Source: Lactiplantibacillus plajomi (GTDB lineage: Bacteria; Bacillota; Bacilli; Lactobacillales; Lactobacillaceae). Taken from it: a stretch of DNA of 64,000 nt. The notes below the pieces were generated by a model. That model had not been told where the DNA came from. It worked only from the letters and a program-made list of their open reading frames with translations, and searched no databases. Within the stretch, counting starts at the first letter, position 1. Every line of letters starts with the position of its first letter. Of the stretch, positions 1-9,063 are shown piece by piece. The position numbers and the translations under genes were made by a program. The DNA is taken from assembly GCF_005405405.1 (NCBI RefSeq), contig NZ_BJDZ01000001.1:1-64000 (forward strand), in the 5' to 3' direction.

Positions 1-28
1 CTTCGGCCGTGAATTTGCTTCTAGGCAT
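1..28 (-). CDS. 5' end of a probable IS transposase subunit (truncated by window edge)
   Basis: Only the first nine codons are visible: an ATG at 28 followed by residues reading MPRSKFTAE. A Shine-Dalgarno AAGGGG lies about ten bases upstream. A short basic start of this kind is common in IS3-type orfA transposase subunits, and an imperfect inverted repeat just upstream fits an insertion-sequence end. The family assignment is an inference from nine residues plus context, so it could be another short DNA-binding protein. Confidence 0.35.
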
Positions 29-36
29 AGTAAAAT

Positions 37-90
37 CCCCTTAGAGTTGATAGACGAAATTATAGTTTTTCATCTGTCAACCTTAAGGGG
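37..90 (-). repeat. Imperfect inverted repeat, possible IS end and RBS-masking hairpin
   Basis: Arms at 37-53 and 74-90 match at 14 of 17 positions with a 20-base loop. On the minus strand the 3' arm contains the AAGGGG ribosome binding site of the partial gene at 1-28, so folding of a read-through transcript would hide that site. Hairpins of this kind are known from insertion sequences as a guard against transposase synthesis from outside promoters. The IS context here is inferred. Confidence 0.4.
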
Positions 91-135
91 ACTATAGCAT
101 AGCGCCGTTTGGCTGACCCTAAAGGGGGATTAAAT

Positions 136-1785
136 TTAGTTCGGATGGTGGTCGTGTTCGTGGTCATCCAATGGTGGCTCGTCCGAAGGCGTGGCCGGCT
201 TGATGCCCGCCGGTAGTTCGGACTTCGCAATTTTTTCGACCTTATCGGTTTCTTCTTCGGCCACCGCTAACAGTTCCGGATCACGTAAAATTGGTAACTG
301 GAAGCGGAAAATCGAACCCTGACCAACGACCGATTCCACGCTAATCTTGCCGTGGTAACCTTCAATTAACCGTTGGGCGATCGATAACCCCAACCCGTTA
401 CCACCCTTGTCGCGGCTCCGGGCTTTATCAACGCGGTAAAAGCGGTTGAAGACCCGGTCGAGGTTATCGGTGGCGATACCTTCACCAAAGTCTTGAACCG
501 CCACCTCAACGTTACGGCGGTCAGTTGATAACGACAGGTGAATTTCCTTGCGACGCGTCGAGTACTTGACCGCGTTATCCAGCAAGATGATCAGCACCTG
601 TTCTAGGTGGTTACGATAGATCTGCGCGTAAACCGGCTTTTTAACGTCGTCGTCAAAGGTAAAGCGGAAGTCCGGATGAATCATCCGAAAATCGTTGAAC
701 GCTTGGCTGACCTGTTTTTGAACGTCGGTCGTCTCACGGCTAAAGTTGATTTCCAACTGTTCCGCACGTGATAGGTCCAACATTTCCTGAACCAGACTTT
801 GCATCCGCTTGGTTTCGGCCAAGCTGGCCGCTAACGACTCGGATAACACTTGTGGGTCATCCTTTCCCCAACGGTTCAAAAGCTCCATGTGGCCCTGAAT
901 AATTGCCACTGGCGTCCGTAATTCGTGAGAAACGTCCTCAACGAACTGCTGTTGCTGATTGATGTAGCGCTGCATTTGGTCCAACATGTCGTTGAATAAC
1001 CGCGCGATATCGGATAACTCGTCATTTTGCTTCAACTCCGGTACCCGTGAATCGGTCTGCGGGTCCGCCTTAGCAGCATTAATGGTTTTCGTAATGTGGC
1101 GCATCGGTCGCAACAGGAACGCGGCTAAGAAGTACCCTAACAACGCCGCCCCAAAAATCGCAATCATTGTCATCACGACAAAGATCCAGATCAGATTGTG
1201 GGTCGTATTATGATAATCACTTAAATTATTCGTGACCTGCGCGTAACCGATTAGCTTATGATTTTTAGCCGCGCGAATCGGTGCCCGACCAACTAATTCG
1301 GTCGCCGACCCCCGGCCGACGCGGGCCACTTTACGGTTGGCATCCTTCTTAAATTCGTGACTATCCTTACGCGATAAATATAAGGTCGTCCCGTGCGGAT
1401 CGTAGACGGTCACGGCTAAGTTGGTCCGTGACAGGGCAGTCAATTCAGAATCGGAAAAAATCGTGGTTTGTAACGCGCCGGTGCGGCGTTCATACATGCC
1501 GGTCGCCGGCTCAACGTTGGCTTCCGGTTGCAGTTTAGCGGCGACCGACTTAATCGTCAGCCCCGTTGATTCACTTTTCAACGACTGTTGGACGGTGGAA
1601 ATCGCACTAATCACGTCGCGCTGTTCCTGGCGTAACAAGAGGTTCGTGAAGCTCTTATAAACCAGGGCTGAAAAGCAAATAAAAATGAGCGCGGTCCCAA
1701 TTGCGGTCCCGAGCGCCCACTTCCATTTCAACGACCAGCGGCGACGCTGATTTTGCGCCACGTCGTTTTGAACCCGGTCAGTCAT
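136..1785 (-). CDS. arlS: ArlS-type sensor histidine kinase
   Basis: Membrane sensor kinase of 549 residues. A transmembrane helix near residues 24-45 and a second near 198-225 flank an extracellular sensing domain. A HAMP linker follows, then the dimerisation H-box SHELRTP with the phospho-accepting His at residue 287. The HATPase region has an N-box (LLDNAVKYS), a GEGI G1 box and GGNGLGLSIA. The tail ends in a charged, His-rich stretch (DDHEHDHHPN). It is translationally coupled to the response regulator upstream: its start shares the last base of that gene. Resemblance to Staphylococcus/Lactobacillus ArlS is by domain layout; the signal sensed cannot be read from sequence. Confidence 0.85.
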   Translation of the reverse strand: MTDRVQNDVAQNQRRRWSLKWKWALGTAIGTALIFICFSALVYKSFTNLLLRQEQRDVISAISTVQQSLKSESTGLTIKSVAAKLQPEANVEPATGMYERRTGALQTTIFSDSELTALSRTNLAVTVYDPHGTTLYLSRKDSHEFKKDANRKVARVGRGSATELVGRAPIRAAKNHKLIGYAQVTNNLSDYHNTTHNLIWIFVVMTMIAIFGAALLGYFLAAFLLRPMRHITKTINAAKADPQTDSRVPELKQNDELSDIARLFNDMLDQMQRYINQQQQFVEDVSHELRTPVAIIQGHMELLNRWGKDDPQVLSESLAASLAETKRMQSLVQEMLDLSRAEQLEINFSRETTDVQKQVSQAFNDFRMIHPDFRFTFDDDVKKPVYAQIYRNHLEQVLIILLDNAVKYSTRRKEIHLSLSTDRRNVEVAVQDFGEGIATDNLDRVFNRFYRVDKARSRDKGGNGLGLSIAQRLIEGYHGKISVESVVGQGSIFRFQLPILRDPELLAVAEEETDKVEKIAKSELPAGIKPATPSDEPPLDDHEHDHHPN

Positions 1786-2471
1786 TAGGACCGAATCACG
1801 TATCCAGTCCCACGAACAGTTTGAATGTAACTCTTTTCACCCGGTCGGTCGATCTTATTACGGAGGTACCGAATGTAAACATCCACCACGTTGGTTTCAA
1901 CTTCCGATTCGTAACCCCAGACTTTATTCAGTAACACGTCGCGTGCGAGCACCACGTTGATGTTTTCCATCAGCGTCAGCAGTAATTCGTATTCGCGCTT
2001 GGTCAAGTTAATGACTTCGTCCCCGCGTTTGACCACTAAGTTTTCCTTTTCAATCGTCAAGTCTTTATACGTGACGGTCGTTTGTTTCGTACTTTGTTGT
2101 TCACTTTCCAAATCAATTCGACGAAGCAGTGCCCGCAAGCGTGCAAGCAATTCTTCAATCGCAAACGGCTTGACGATGTAATCGTCGGCCCCGTGATCCA
2201 GACCAGAAACCCGGTCGATCACTGAATCGCGCGCCGTCATCATGATGATCGGCGTATTCTTAACTTCCCGGACCCGCCGGCAAACTTCCAAACCGTTTAG
2301 TTCTGGCAACATTAAGTCCAACAGGATGGCATCAAAATCTTCGGCTAAAGCGGCGTCCAGCCCCTTACGACCGTTATATTCAACTTGAATATCGTAGCCT
2401 TCGTGCTTTAATTCAAGTTCAACAAAGCGGGCCAGATTTTTTTCATCCTCAATAATTAATATACGACTCAT
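1785..2471 (-). CDS. arlR: ArlR-type OmpR-family response regulator
   Basis: A 228-residue transcriptional regulator. The N-terminal receiver has acidic residues E8/D9, the phospho-acceptor D52 in LLDLMLP, the MTA switch motif and the conserved KPF lysine. The C-terminal winged helix is of OmpR type, ending in VRGTGYVI. It is the first gene of a two-gene operon with the adjacent sensor kinase, overlapping by one base. Transcription probably starts from a promoter at 2551-2578 that contains a perfect dyad, suggesting regulation at the promoter, possibly autoregulation. Assignment to the Arl subgroup rests on gene pairing and general likeness. Confidence 0.88.
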   Translation of the reverse strand: MSRILIIEDEKNLARFVELELKHEGYDIQVEYNGRKGLDAALAEDFDAILLDLMLPELNGLEVCRRVREVKNTPIIMMTARDSVIDRVSGLDHGADDYIVKPFAIEELLARLRALLRRIDLESEQQSTKQTTVTYKDLTIEKENLVVKRGDEVINLTKREYELLLTLMENINVVLARDVLLNKVWGYESEVETNVVDVYIRYLRNKIDRPGEKSYIQTVRGTGYVIRS

Positions 2472-2550
2472 TTACTTTTAGTCACTCCTAATGTTTACTT
2501 ATCTAAGAACCGTGCCAAACCGGTTTGCTGGTACGGTCTCCGGTATCCTT

Positions 2551-2578
2551 ATTATACAACATGTTATTTTAACATGAA
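2551..2578 (-). promoter_or_regulatory. Promoter of the arlRS operon with an internal operator-like dyad
   Basis: On the minus strand a TTCATG -35 (2573-2578) and a TATAAT -10 (2551-2556) are 16 bases apart. The spacer carries the perfect dyad CATGTTA-3-TAACATG at 2560-2576, which overlaps the -35. A protein bound there would block polymerase. The 5' leader that follows has a further hairpin around 2508-2540 without a U-run. No Shine-Dalgarno is unusual here. Confidence 0.55.
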
Positions 2579-2657
2579 TATGGTAAATTTCATACCGCAG
2601 AATTTAACGCCACTCTTAACATTAAATTAATTTTATCAGGAAAGCGCCCTTATTTAG

Positions 2658-4013
2658 TTATTGATTATCATTTTCATTATCAAAAGCTTGATCATCATGG
2701 GTGCGGTGCCAGTACTTAATGGCCGCCAACCGCCGGCGCCAAGTTTGTTCCTGACCTTGATCAGTCGGCTGGTAATAAGTGTGGCCCACTAGTTCGTCCG
2801 GCATCGTCTGCATATCAGTTAATTTATCAGCCGTGTCGTGCGCATATTGATAATGGTCACCATAACCTAACGTTTTCATTAACTTGGTCGGCGCGTTGCG
2901 AATCTGTAACGGCACCGGTAAATTTCCGGTTGCTTTCACGTCGGCCTGAGCCTTGGCCTGGGCAACGTACAGGGCGTTCGACTTAGGCGCCAATGCTAAG
3001 TAGGTGACCGCCTCCGTCAAATTAACGTTGCATTCGGGCATCCCAATTAACTGGCAGGCTTGGTAAGCTGCCACCGTCAGCGGTAACGCCTGCCGGTCCG
3101 CCAAGCCGACGTCTTCACTGGCGAAGCGAATCAACCGCCGTGCAATGTACAGCGGGTCTTCACCACCGTTCAACATCCGCATCAACCAATAAATGGCCGC
3201 GTCGACGTCACTATTGCGCATCGACTTATGCAACGCCGAAATAATGTTATAGTGTTCCTCACCGTTCTTGTCATAACGTAACGACTTAGTATTGATCAAC
3301 TGTGAGAGACCGGCCTTAGTGACCGTCACCTGCTGGCCATCCCGTTCACCGTTTAAAACCGCCATTTCCAGCGTGTTGAGCGCCATCCGACCATCGCCGT
3401 TAGCGAAAGCGGCGATCAGGTCAAGCGCGTCCGGTTGGAGGGTCACTTTTAAATTTGGAAAACCGTTGGGGTTAGCCAACGCCGCCTTTAAAATCGCTAC
3501 CAGTGCCGTTTCCGACAGTTCCTTTAGTACCAGCACTTTACAGCGGGATAACAGGGCCGCGTTAATTTCAAACGACGGGTTTTCGGTCGTTGCACCGATT
3601 AACGTGATACTACCGCGTTCCACGTACGGCAAAAAGGCGTCCTGTTGCGCCTTATTGAACCGGTGGATTTCATCAATAAAGACGATCGTCTTTTCGCCAA
3701 AATCACGGTTGGCTTCCGCCTCGTCCATAATTCGCCGAATTTCCTTAATGCCGCTAGTCACCGCGCTAAAGGTGATGAAGTGCGACTTAGTTTGTTGGGC
3801 AATGATTTCCGCCAACGTAGTCTTCCCCACCCCCGGCGGTCCCCAAAAAATCAGGGATGGTAGCTGGTCTTCGGCAATTAGTTGCCGCAATAACTTACCA
3901 CGGCCGAGCAGGTGCTCCTACCCCTTAAACCCATCCAAATTGGTTGGTCGCACCCGGTACGCCAGCGGACTACTGGTCGTGGCGTGCTGATTAAATAACG
4001 ACTCCTGGCGCAT
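2658..4013 (-). pseudogene. rarA: RarA/MgsA replication-associated recombination ATPase, interrupted by an amber codon
   Basis: RarA is an AAA+ clamp-loader-like ATPase that acts at stalled replication forks. The full frame from the ATG at 4013 (RBS GAAGGGG) would give 451 residues, the usual family length. Codon 32 (3918-3920) is TAG where relatives have the Gln of the GQEHLLG motif, a single C-to-T change from CAG. Everything after it is intact: Walker A GPPGVGKTT, Walker B IVFIDEIHRFN, sensor GATTENPSF and the C-terminal tetramerisation region. A TTG at 3890 could restart a 410-residue protein lacking the first 41 residues, but with no clear ribosome binding site. It may be non-functional, partly functional by reinitiation, suppressed, or a sequencing error. 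Confidence 0.85.
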
Positions 4014-4091
4014 GCAACCCCTTCTTTCTCGTATAATCTACTAAGTCTAGTTTATCACGAACGTACGTTCTGAACAATTTTTACTCCCACT

Positions 4092-4130
4092 AAAAAACAG
4101 CCCGTCCAGGCTGAGTGCCAGACGGGCTGC
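4092..4130 (-). terminator. Intrinsic terminator of gnd
   Basis: On the minus strand a nine-base-pair stem (CAGCCCGTC with its complement GACGGGCTG) is followed by a T6 run, 26 bases after the gnd stop codon. Confidence 0.85.
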
Positions 4131-4155
4131 TACATTGTTCAAATTTAGCTTAAAA

Positions 4156-5592
4156 TTATTGTTCTTCGTACCAAGTGTAATGGAAGTTACCTTCACGGTC
4201 GGTCCGTTCGTAGGTGTGCGCACCAAAGTAGTCCCGTTGGGCTTGTAACAAGTTAGCAGGTAAAACTTCGGCCCGGAATGAATCGTAGTACGAAATGGCG
4301 GCACTAAAGGCTGGCATCGGTACTCCGGCTTGGATGGCTAAGCTTAAGACGTCACGCGTTGCTTGTTGGTACTTAGCGGCGATATTGGCAAAGTAGTCGT
4401 CCATCAATAAGTTGTTTAAGTCCGGTTTCTTATCAAAGGCATCGGTAATGTTTTGTAAGAATTGGGCCCGGATAATGCAACCGGCCCGCCAGATTTGGGC
4501 TAATTCACCAAACTTCAAGTCCCAGTCGTAGTGCTTAGAAGCAAAACGTAGTTGTTCAAAGCCCTGGGCGTAACTCATAATCTTACTGAAGTAGAGCGCT
4601 TGCCGGATTTTTTCAACCAATTCTTCCTTGGCTGGTAATTGTAAGTCGTTCTTAGGACCCGCTAACTTCTTGGAAGCAGCGACCCGTTCGTTCTTCATCA
4701 TGGAGATGTAACGGGCGTAAACGGCTTCGGTGATCACGGATTGTGGCACTTGGACGTTCAATGCGTCTTCGGAACTCCACTTACCAGTCCCCTTGTTGTT
4801 CCCACGGTCTAAAATCATGTCAACGATTGGTTTCGTCTTATCATCGCCTAAATCGTCCTTGCGTGATAAAATGTCGGCCGTAATTTCAACCAGGTAACTG
4901 CTGAGTTCACCCTTATTCCAGTCGGTAAAGATTTCGGACATTTCGTCGACCGACAAGCCGGCAACGTTACGCATCACATTGTAGCTTTCATCAATCAACT
5001 CTTCGTCACCATATTCGATCCCGTTGTGGACCATCTTTACGTAGTGGCCGGCACCGTTTGGTCCAATATAAGTGACACAAGGAGCACCGTCTTGGGGCGC
5101 CTTAGCCGCAATTTTTTCCAAAATTGGGGCAACTAGGTCGTAAGCTTCCTTTTGACCACCAGGCATCAACGATGGGCCTTGTAAGGCACCCAGTTCACCA
5201 CCGGAAACCCCCATACCGATAAAGTTGATCCCAGACTTATCAAGCCGGGCGTTACGGGCCATCGTGTCGTTGAAATTCGTGTTCCCACCATCGATCAAGA
5301 CGTCACCCTTATCTAACAGTGGTAATAATTCATCGATCACCATGTCGGTTGGCTTACCAGCCTTAACCATCATAATGATCCGCCGTGGCGTTTCTAGTGA
5401 CGCCACGAAGTCTTCGATCTTATAACTTGGGACTAATTGCTTGTCAGCGTGGTCCTGCATCACCTTTTCGGTCTTGGAACCCGTCCGGTTAAAAATGGCG
5501 ACCTTGTAGCCGCGGCTTTCAATGTTCAACGCCAGGTTTTTACCCATGACGGCCATTCCGATAACACCAATTTGTGGTTTTTCGTTACTCAT
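4156..5592 (-). CDS. gnd: 6-phosphogluconate dehydrogenase, decarboxylating
   Basis: It converts 6-phosphogluconate to ribulose 5-phosphate with CO2 release and NAD(P)H formation, in the oxidative pentose phosphate/phosphoketolase route that heterofermenters depend on. The 478-residue length is typical. The N-terminal Rossmann motif is [16 protein letters not shown], slightly off the usual GLAVMG because Met replaces Leu. Substrate-binding signatures are [16 protein letters not shown] and near the C terminus [11 protein letters not shown]. The ATG at 5592 is chosen because GGGAGG lies ten bases before it; a longer frame from a TTG would start inside that ribosome binding site. It is a single-gene unit with its own terminator. 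Confidence 0.96.
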   Translation of the reverse strand: MSNEKPQIGVIGMAVMGKNLALNIESRGYKVAIFNRTGSKTEKVMQDHADKQLVPSYKIEDFVASLETPRRIIMMVKAGKPTDMVIDELLPLLDKGDVLIDGGNTNFNDTMARNARLDKSGINFIGMGVSGGELGALQGPSLMPGGQKEAYDLVAPILEKIAAKAPQDGAPCVTYIGPNGAGHYVKMVHNGIEYGDEELIDESYNVMRNVAGLSVDEMSEIFTDWNKGELSSYLVEITADILSRKDDLGDDKTKPIVDMILDRGNNKGTGKWSSEDALNVQVPQSVITEAVYARYISMMKNERVAASKKLAGPKNDLQLPAKEELVEKIRQALYFSKIMSYAQGFEQLRFASKHYDWDLKFGELAQIWRAGCIIRAQFLQNITDAFDKKPDLNNLLMDDYFANIAAKYQQATRDVLSLAIQAGVPMPAFSAAISYYDSFRAEVLPANLLQAQRDYFGAHTYERTDREGNFHYTWYEEQ

Positions 5593-5763
5593 TAGCTTAG
5601 AACCTCCCAATTTTTATTACGAACCTATCGTACCAAAAAAAGAACGCTTATTAAAGTAAACCGCTGTGAATTATAAAATTAATTTCATAAAAATAGTTGC
5701 ACACCGAAAGTTTTTTTCATAAAAGTATCCCCACAATTGGGCGACTTTCAGTGTCCGATGACA

Positions 5764-5796
5764 GAAAAAGAAGTCGTGATTGCTCACGACTTCTTC
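5764..5796 (-). terminator. Intrinsic terminator after the aldo/keto reductase gene
   Basis: The arms AAGAAGTCGTGA and TCACGACTTCTT form a perfect hairpin with a short loop and a T-run on the minus strand, 13 bases after the stop codon. Positions 5593-5763 between this and gnd hold only the gnd promoter region. Confidence 0.85.
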
Positions 5797-5808
5797 CTAG
5801 GATAATCT

Positions 5809-6744
5809 TTAACGTTGAAAGTCCGGTTCCCAGAAACCGACCGTGTCCGCCTGGGTCGCACTGGCCACCTGGTCAAGCTCGGCCATTTCGGTCGCTGATA
5901 ACGCGGTAGCCGCAACTTGCGCGGCTTGATCCACTTGGGCGACCTTGGTGACCCCAATAATTGGTAAGGTGCCCTTAGCAACCGCCCAGGCCATCGCCGT
6001 CTGGGCCGCACTCAGCTGATGCGCGCGCCCAATTGTCGCTAGCTTGGCGACTAACTTAGTCAGTTGGGGCAGTTGGTGATTGTAAACCTTGGCACGTGAG
6101 CTAGTTGCTGGAAACGGGTGGTCAACGGTATACTTGCCGGTTAACGTGCCCTGTTCTAGGACCATGTAAGCGAAAAAGGTCAGCCCATTTTGATGACAAT
6201 AATCCAACACGCCTTCACGCGCGGACGTCTGGTCCAATAAACTAAAGTGGTTCTGAACCCCCGACAACTTAAAGCCGGCCGCACCTAAAATTTCTTGGAC
6301 CCGCTTAATTTCTGGCAACGTGTGATTCGACACGCCAACGTGCTTGACTAACCCCTGCTGGAGTAAGGAAATCAGTTGCGGCGTCCAAGTTTCAACGTCA
6401 TCATCGTGATGGATCCAGTAATAGTCAACGTAGTCCGTGTGCAGCCGCTCCCGGCTACCCGCAAACATCGTCGCGACCGGATCAACCGTCTTTGGTGCCA
6501 TCCGTGGGGTAAACTTGGTTGAAATCATAATTTGATCCCGCGGCGTTTTGGCACTGACCCGTCCTAAAATCTTCTCCGCGTTCCCGCGACTGTACGCGTA
6601 GGCGGTATCAAAAAAGTTCAGCCCATCCTTTAACGCTTCATCGTAGACCGCTTGAAAGTGCGCCGGGTCGTCGTGATTGCCAAAGTAATTATCAGTATCA
6701 CCCCACGCCCAAGTACCTAACACAACGTTTGGTGTTGTCTTCAT
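5809..6744 (-). CDS. Aldo/keto reductase family oxidoreductase
   Basis: Cytosolic NADPH-dependent reductase of carbonyl compounds, 311 residues, with the TIM-barrel signatures of the family. The catalytic tetrad is visible: Asp in FFDTAYAYS, the Tyr four residues later, Lys in MISTKFTP and His in YYWIHHDD. The C-terminal IIGVTK motif fits cofactor binding. The ATG at 6744 is preceded by GGAGGA at eight bases; the upstream MEEFD codons overlap the ribosome binding site and are unlikely to be translated. The substrate is unknown. It stands alone between gnd and rpmF with its own terminator. Confidence 0.88.
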   Translation of the reverse strand: MKTTPNVVLGTWAWGDTDNYFGNHDDPAHFQAVYDEALKDGLNFFDTAYAYSRGNAEKILGRVSAKTPRDQIMISTKFTPRMAPKTVDPVATMFAGSRERLHTDYVDYYWIHHDDDVETWTPQLISLLQQGLVKHVGVSNHTLPEIKRVQEILGAAGFKLSGVQNHFSLLDQTSAREGVLDYCHQNGLTFFAYMVLEQGTLTGKYTVDHPFPATSSRAKVYNHQLPQLTKLVAKLATIGRAHQLSAAQTAMAWAVAKGTLPIIGVTKVAQVDQAAQVAATALSATEMAELDQVASATQADTVGFWEPDFQR

Positions 6745-6883
6745 GTCAAATTCCTCCATTATTATACCCGATTAACTGGTCATGACCAGCTACACCCTCA
6801 GTGTAGGGCACCAGCTACCGCGACACCATTTAGCCGGTTTATTCGGAAAGTTAGCATTAACGGGGGAAGTCGAAAAAAGGGTA

Positions 6884-6961
6884 TTAAAAAAACCCGCCTA
6901 AGCGAGTTTTTTAAGATCGTTTTGTTGTAAAGAAAAGTGCCATGCGCCATGGCCGCAATGG
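6884..6961 (-). terminator. Two hairpins downstream of rpmF
   Basis: The hairpin at 6938-6961 (GCCATTGCG with CGCATGGC) is followed on the minus strand by a TTTTCTTT tract and probably ends rpmF transcripts. A second structure at 6885-6914 (GCGAGTT/AACCCGC with flanking A and T runs) could act on both strands. Positions 6745-6883 hold the upstream region of the aldo/keto reductase gene. Confidence 0.55.
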
Positions 6962-6984
6962 CGTTTTTCATCAACTAATCGGAA

Positions 6985-7164
6985 TTAGTTGTTTACTTTA
7001 ACGACTTGCTTGCCGTTGTAGAAACCACAACTTGGGCAAACACGGTGTGATACACGTAATTCACCACAATTTGGGCATGGTGCCAAATTAGGAGTAGCCA
7101 ATTTAATATGACCACGACGGTTGCGTTTACGAGTCTTAGATGTTCTTCTTGCTGGTACAGCCAT
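6985..7164 (-). CDS. rpmF: 50S ribosomal protein L32
   Basis: A 59-residue large-subunit protein. The basic N-terminal [17 protein letters not shown] is typical, followed by a Cys4 zinc ribbon (CPNCGE then CPSCGF) with all four ligands present, i.e. the zinc-binding C+ form. The ATG at 7164 follows AAGGAGGTG closely; a TTG one codon upstream is less likely as start. It lies just downstream of the DUF177/YceD gene, the arrangement conserved across many bacteria. Confidence 0.97.
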   Translation of the reverse strand: MAVPARRTSKTRKRNRRGHIKLATPNLAPCPNCGELRVSHRVCPSCGFYNGKQVVKVNN

Positions 7165-7224
7165 CAACCTACACCTCCTTCAAAGGGATTCACAATAATG
7201 TGAGTTTTGATGCGTCGGGCTAAA

Positions 7225-7779
7225 CTAATCCTTATCTTCCTGATCAGGGAACAAGTCTTTTAATTTAGCTAAACGCGGATCAACAGTTTTAAGTTCTGCA
7301 GCTTGGTCAGCGAGGTCGTCTTCACTTAAGACTTCCCAACCCTTACCAGTCGGCATGGGTTCGCCATTCAACTCAGCTTCAGAAAGAATCTGCATGGGGA
7401 TGTGAATTAAAATGTTATCCTCTACAGCGACGTCAAAATCCAAAATATCGTCTTCCGGTAAGATGATCACCGTATCGACTTCTTCGTCGAAACGGCTGAG
7501 ATCAGTCCCCTGCGGAACGTAGTATTCTGTCATTTGAAAGGCCAGCGGAACGTCCACCGGCGTCAACGACCGACTAGAAGGCAACGTCAAGGTTGCTTCA
7601 ACGGCCGCTGAAATTAAGACGCTATCCTTATCATAACTAGCGATTCCCTTAACGTGAACCGTCTTAACGTCCATGATTTCAGAATAACGCGTCATCAGGG
7701 GATGTTTTAAATCCAACGCTTCATCAAACTGAAGTGGTGTCTCACGGGTGCTTTTCAGCTGTGAAAGTGACCATTTCAT
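7225..7779 (-). CDS. yceD: YceD family protein (DUF177)
   Basis: A 184-residue acidic cytosolic protein. The family (YceD/DUF177) is nearly always encoded directly before rpmF and has been tied to large-subunit rRNA/ribosome assembly; in plants its relatives affect 23S rRNA. The central VKGIASYDKDSVLISAAVEA and the LPEDDILDFDVAVED segments match the family pattern. The C terminus keeps the usual DPRLAKLKDLF motif. It begins the yceD-rpmF operon and has a GGAGG-type site before its ATG. The biochemical role is not established. Confidence 0.85.
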   Translation of the reverse strand: MKWSLSQLKSTRETPLQFDEALDLKHPLMTRYSEIMDVKTVHVKGIASYDKDSVLISAAVEATLTLPSSRSLTPVDVPLAFQMTEYYVPQGTDLSRFDEEVDTVIILPEDDILDFDVAVEDNILIHIPMQILSEAELNGEPMPTGKGWEVLSEDDLADQAAELKTVDPRLAKLKDLFPDQEDKD

Positions 7780-7912
7780 TTAAAAACCTCCTAATGCAAC
7801 GTGATAAATTATACCTGTGTGAAAATCCTTTGTCAATGTTTTTTCCTTGACAGTCTAAAATGCGTTAACTCCACCACTTTAACAAGAAAGTCGGCTGCGG
7901 TCAACCATTGCG

Positions 7913-9046
7913 CTAAAAACGCCACGGCCGTCGGTATAAATCTTGCGATTGACCGTTAACCAATTCGTAGACCCGCCCCGCCCGGTAGTCCAGGTTCATG
8001 GCGTGCTGGCGTAGGTCCTTGTTAATCTTCGTGTATAGTGGCCATTCTAACTGCTTTTTGACCTGATGTAAATAAGTCTGTCCGGTCGCGTTAAACCCTA
8101 GCACCCGAATGTACGGCTGCGCCTGCGCGGCCTGCACTTCGGCCTGCGTCAGTTGCAACAGCGCCGCGGTCGCGACCCGTTGCAGGCGGGTGTAAGTGTA
8201 ACGTTTTGACTTGACCTGGTGAATAAAGTCATCAAAATCGGTGGCGGTCTGTGCTTTTTCCCGCATCCGGTACTCCAACCCTTCCGCCATCTGGTCATAC
8301 TGACCGCTTTGCGCGACGCCGACCGTCAGTAGCTGGTACTGTAAAAACGGCCAGAAGTCCGCCCAGCGCTGCAGCCGTTGCCGTTGTAACTGGTCAAACG
8401 TATCTGCCGGAACAACCGGTTGAATCGTCGTCCACTGCCGAGCAAACGCGGCCTCACGAATCGCCGTGCCACTGGCAAAGTGGCGGTCGTCAATCGTCGT
8501 GTCGGCGTGATCCGCCCGTTGGCGTTGAATCGGTAATAATGTCATCGGCCGTGGCAACTGCTGATTCGCCACGTAATAACAAAAACTTAGCATGTCATTA
8601 GCGTGGGTCAGGGTCACCCCGGTAGCCGCCTGCAAAGCCGCATTGAACTGGGTGGCAAAGGTCGCGTTATACGCCGAAAAGTCGGCCCGTTGTTCAGCCA
8701 GCGTTCGGGCTAGGCGCGCAAAGTCCAGTTGCGGGTGTTCGGCCCCGAAGACCAGGTGGCGGACCCCCAGCGCGCTCAACAACGTCACGCCGCCGCGCGC
8801 AAATAAGTGCGCCGGCTGGGTGGCAAAGTAGACCGGCAATTCAATTACGAGGTCGGCCCCGTTTTGGAGCGCAAGCTTGGCGCGGGTCCACTTATCTAAA
8901 ATCGCCGGTTCACCGCGTTGTAACCAGTTGCCACTCATCACCACGACCGTGCAGTCGGCCCCAGTCAGCTGTTTAGCCGTCTGGATATGGTAACGGTGCC
9001 CGTTATGCAGTGGGTTATATTCAGTTATCAGTCCAACCGCGCGCAT
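7913..9046 (-). CDS. tmcAL: tRNA(Met) cytidine acetate ligase / YlbM-family nucleotidyltransferase
   Basis: Members acetylate C34 in the anticodon of elongator tRNA(Met), using acetate and ATP, to secure decoding of AUG. The nucleotidyltransferase signature TEYNPLHNGH near residues 8-17 carries the HxGH motif. The SGNWLQRGEPA and ADLVIELP segments are family-specific. Length is 377 residues from the ATG at 9046, chosen because GGGAG sits eight bases upstream; the GTG at 9055 is inside that spacing. It closes the yqeG-to-tmcAL gene block, 17 bases after the methyltransferase gene. Confidence 0.9.
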   Translation of the reverse strand: MRAVGLITEYNPLHNGHRYHIQTAKQLTGADCTVVVMSGNWLQRGEPAILDKWTRAKLALQNGADLVIELPVYFATQPAHLFARGGVTLLSALGVRHLVFGAEHPQLDFARLARTLAEQRADFSAYNATFATQFNAALQAATGVTLTHANDMLSFCYYVANQQLPRPMTLLPIQRQRADHADTTIDDRHFASGTAIREAAFARQWTTIQPVVPADTFDQLQRQRLQRWADFWPFLQYQLLTVGVAQSGQYDQMAEGLEYRMREKAQTATDFDDFIHQVKSKRYTYTRLQRVATAALLQLTQAEVQAAQAQPYIRVLGFNATGQTYLHQVKKQLEWPLYTKINKDLRQHAMNLDYRAGRVYELVNGQSQDLYRRPWRF

Positions 9047-9063
9047 CCGGCTCACTCCCTATT

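Noticed and set aside
3292-3990. A 232-codon plus-strand open frame
   Set aside because: It lies opposite rarA and has a low-complexity, Ser/Arg-rich translation without motifs.
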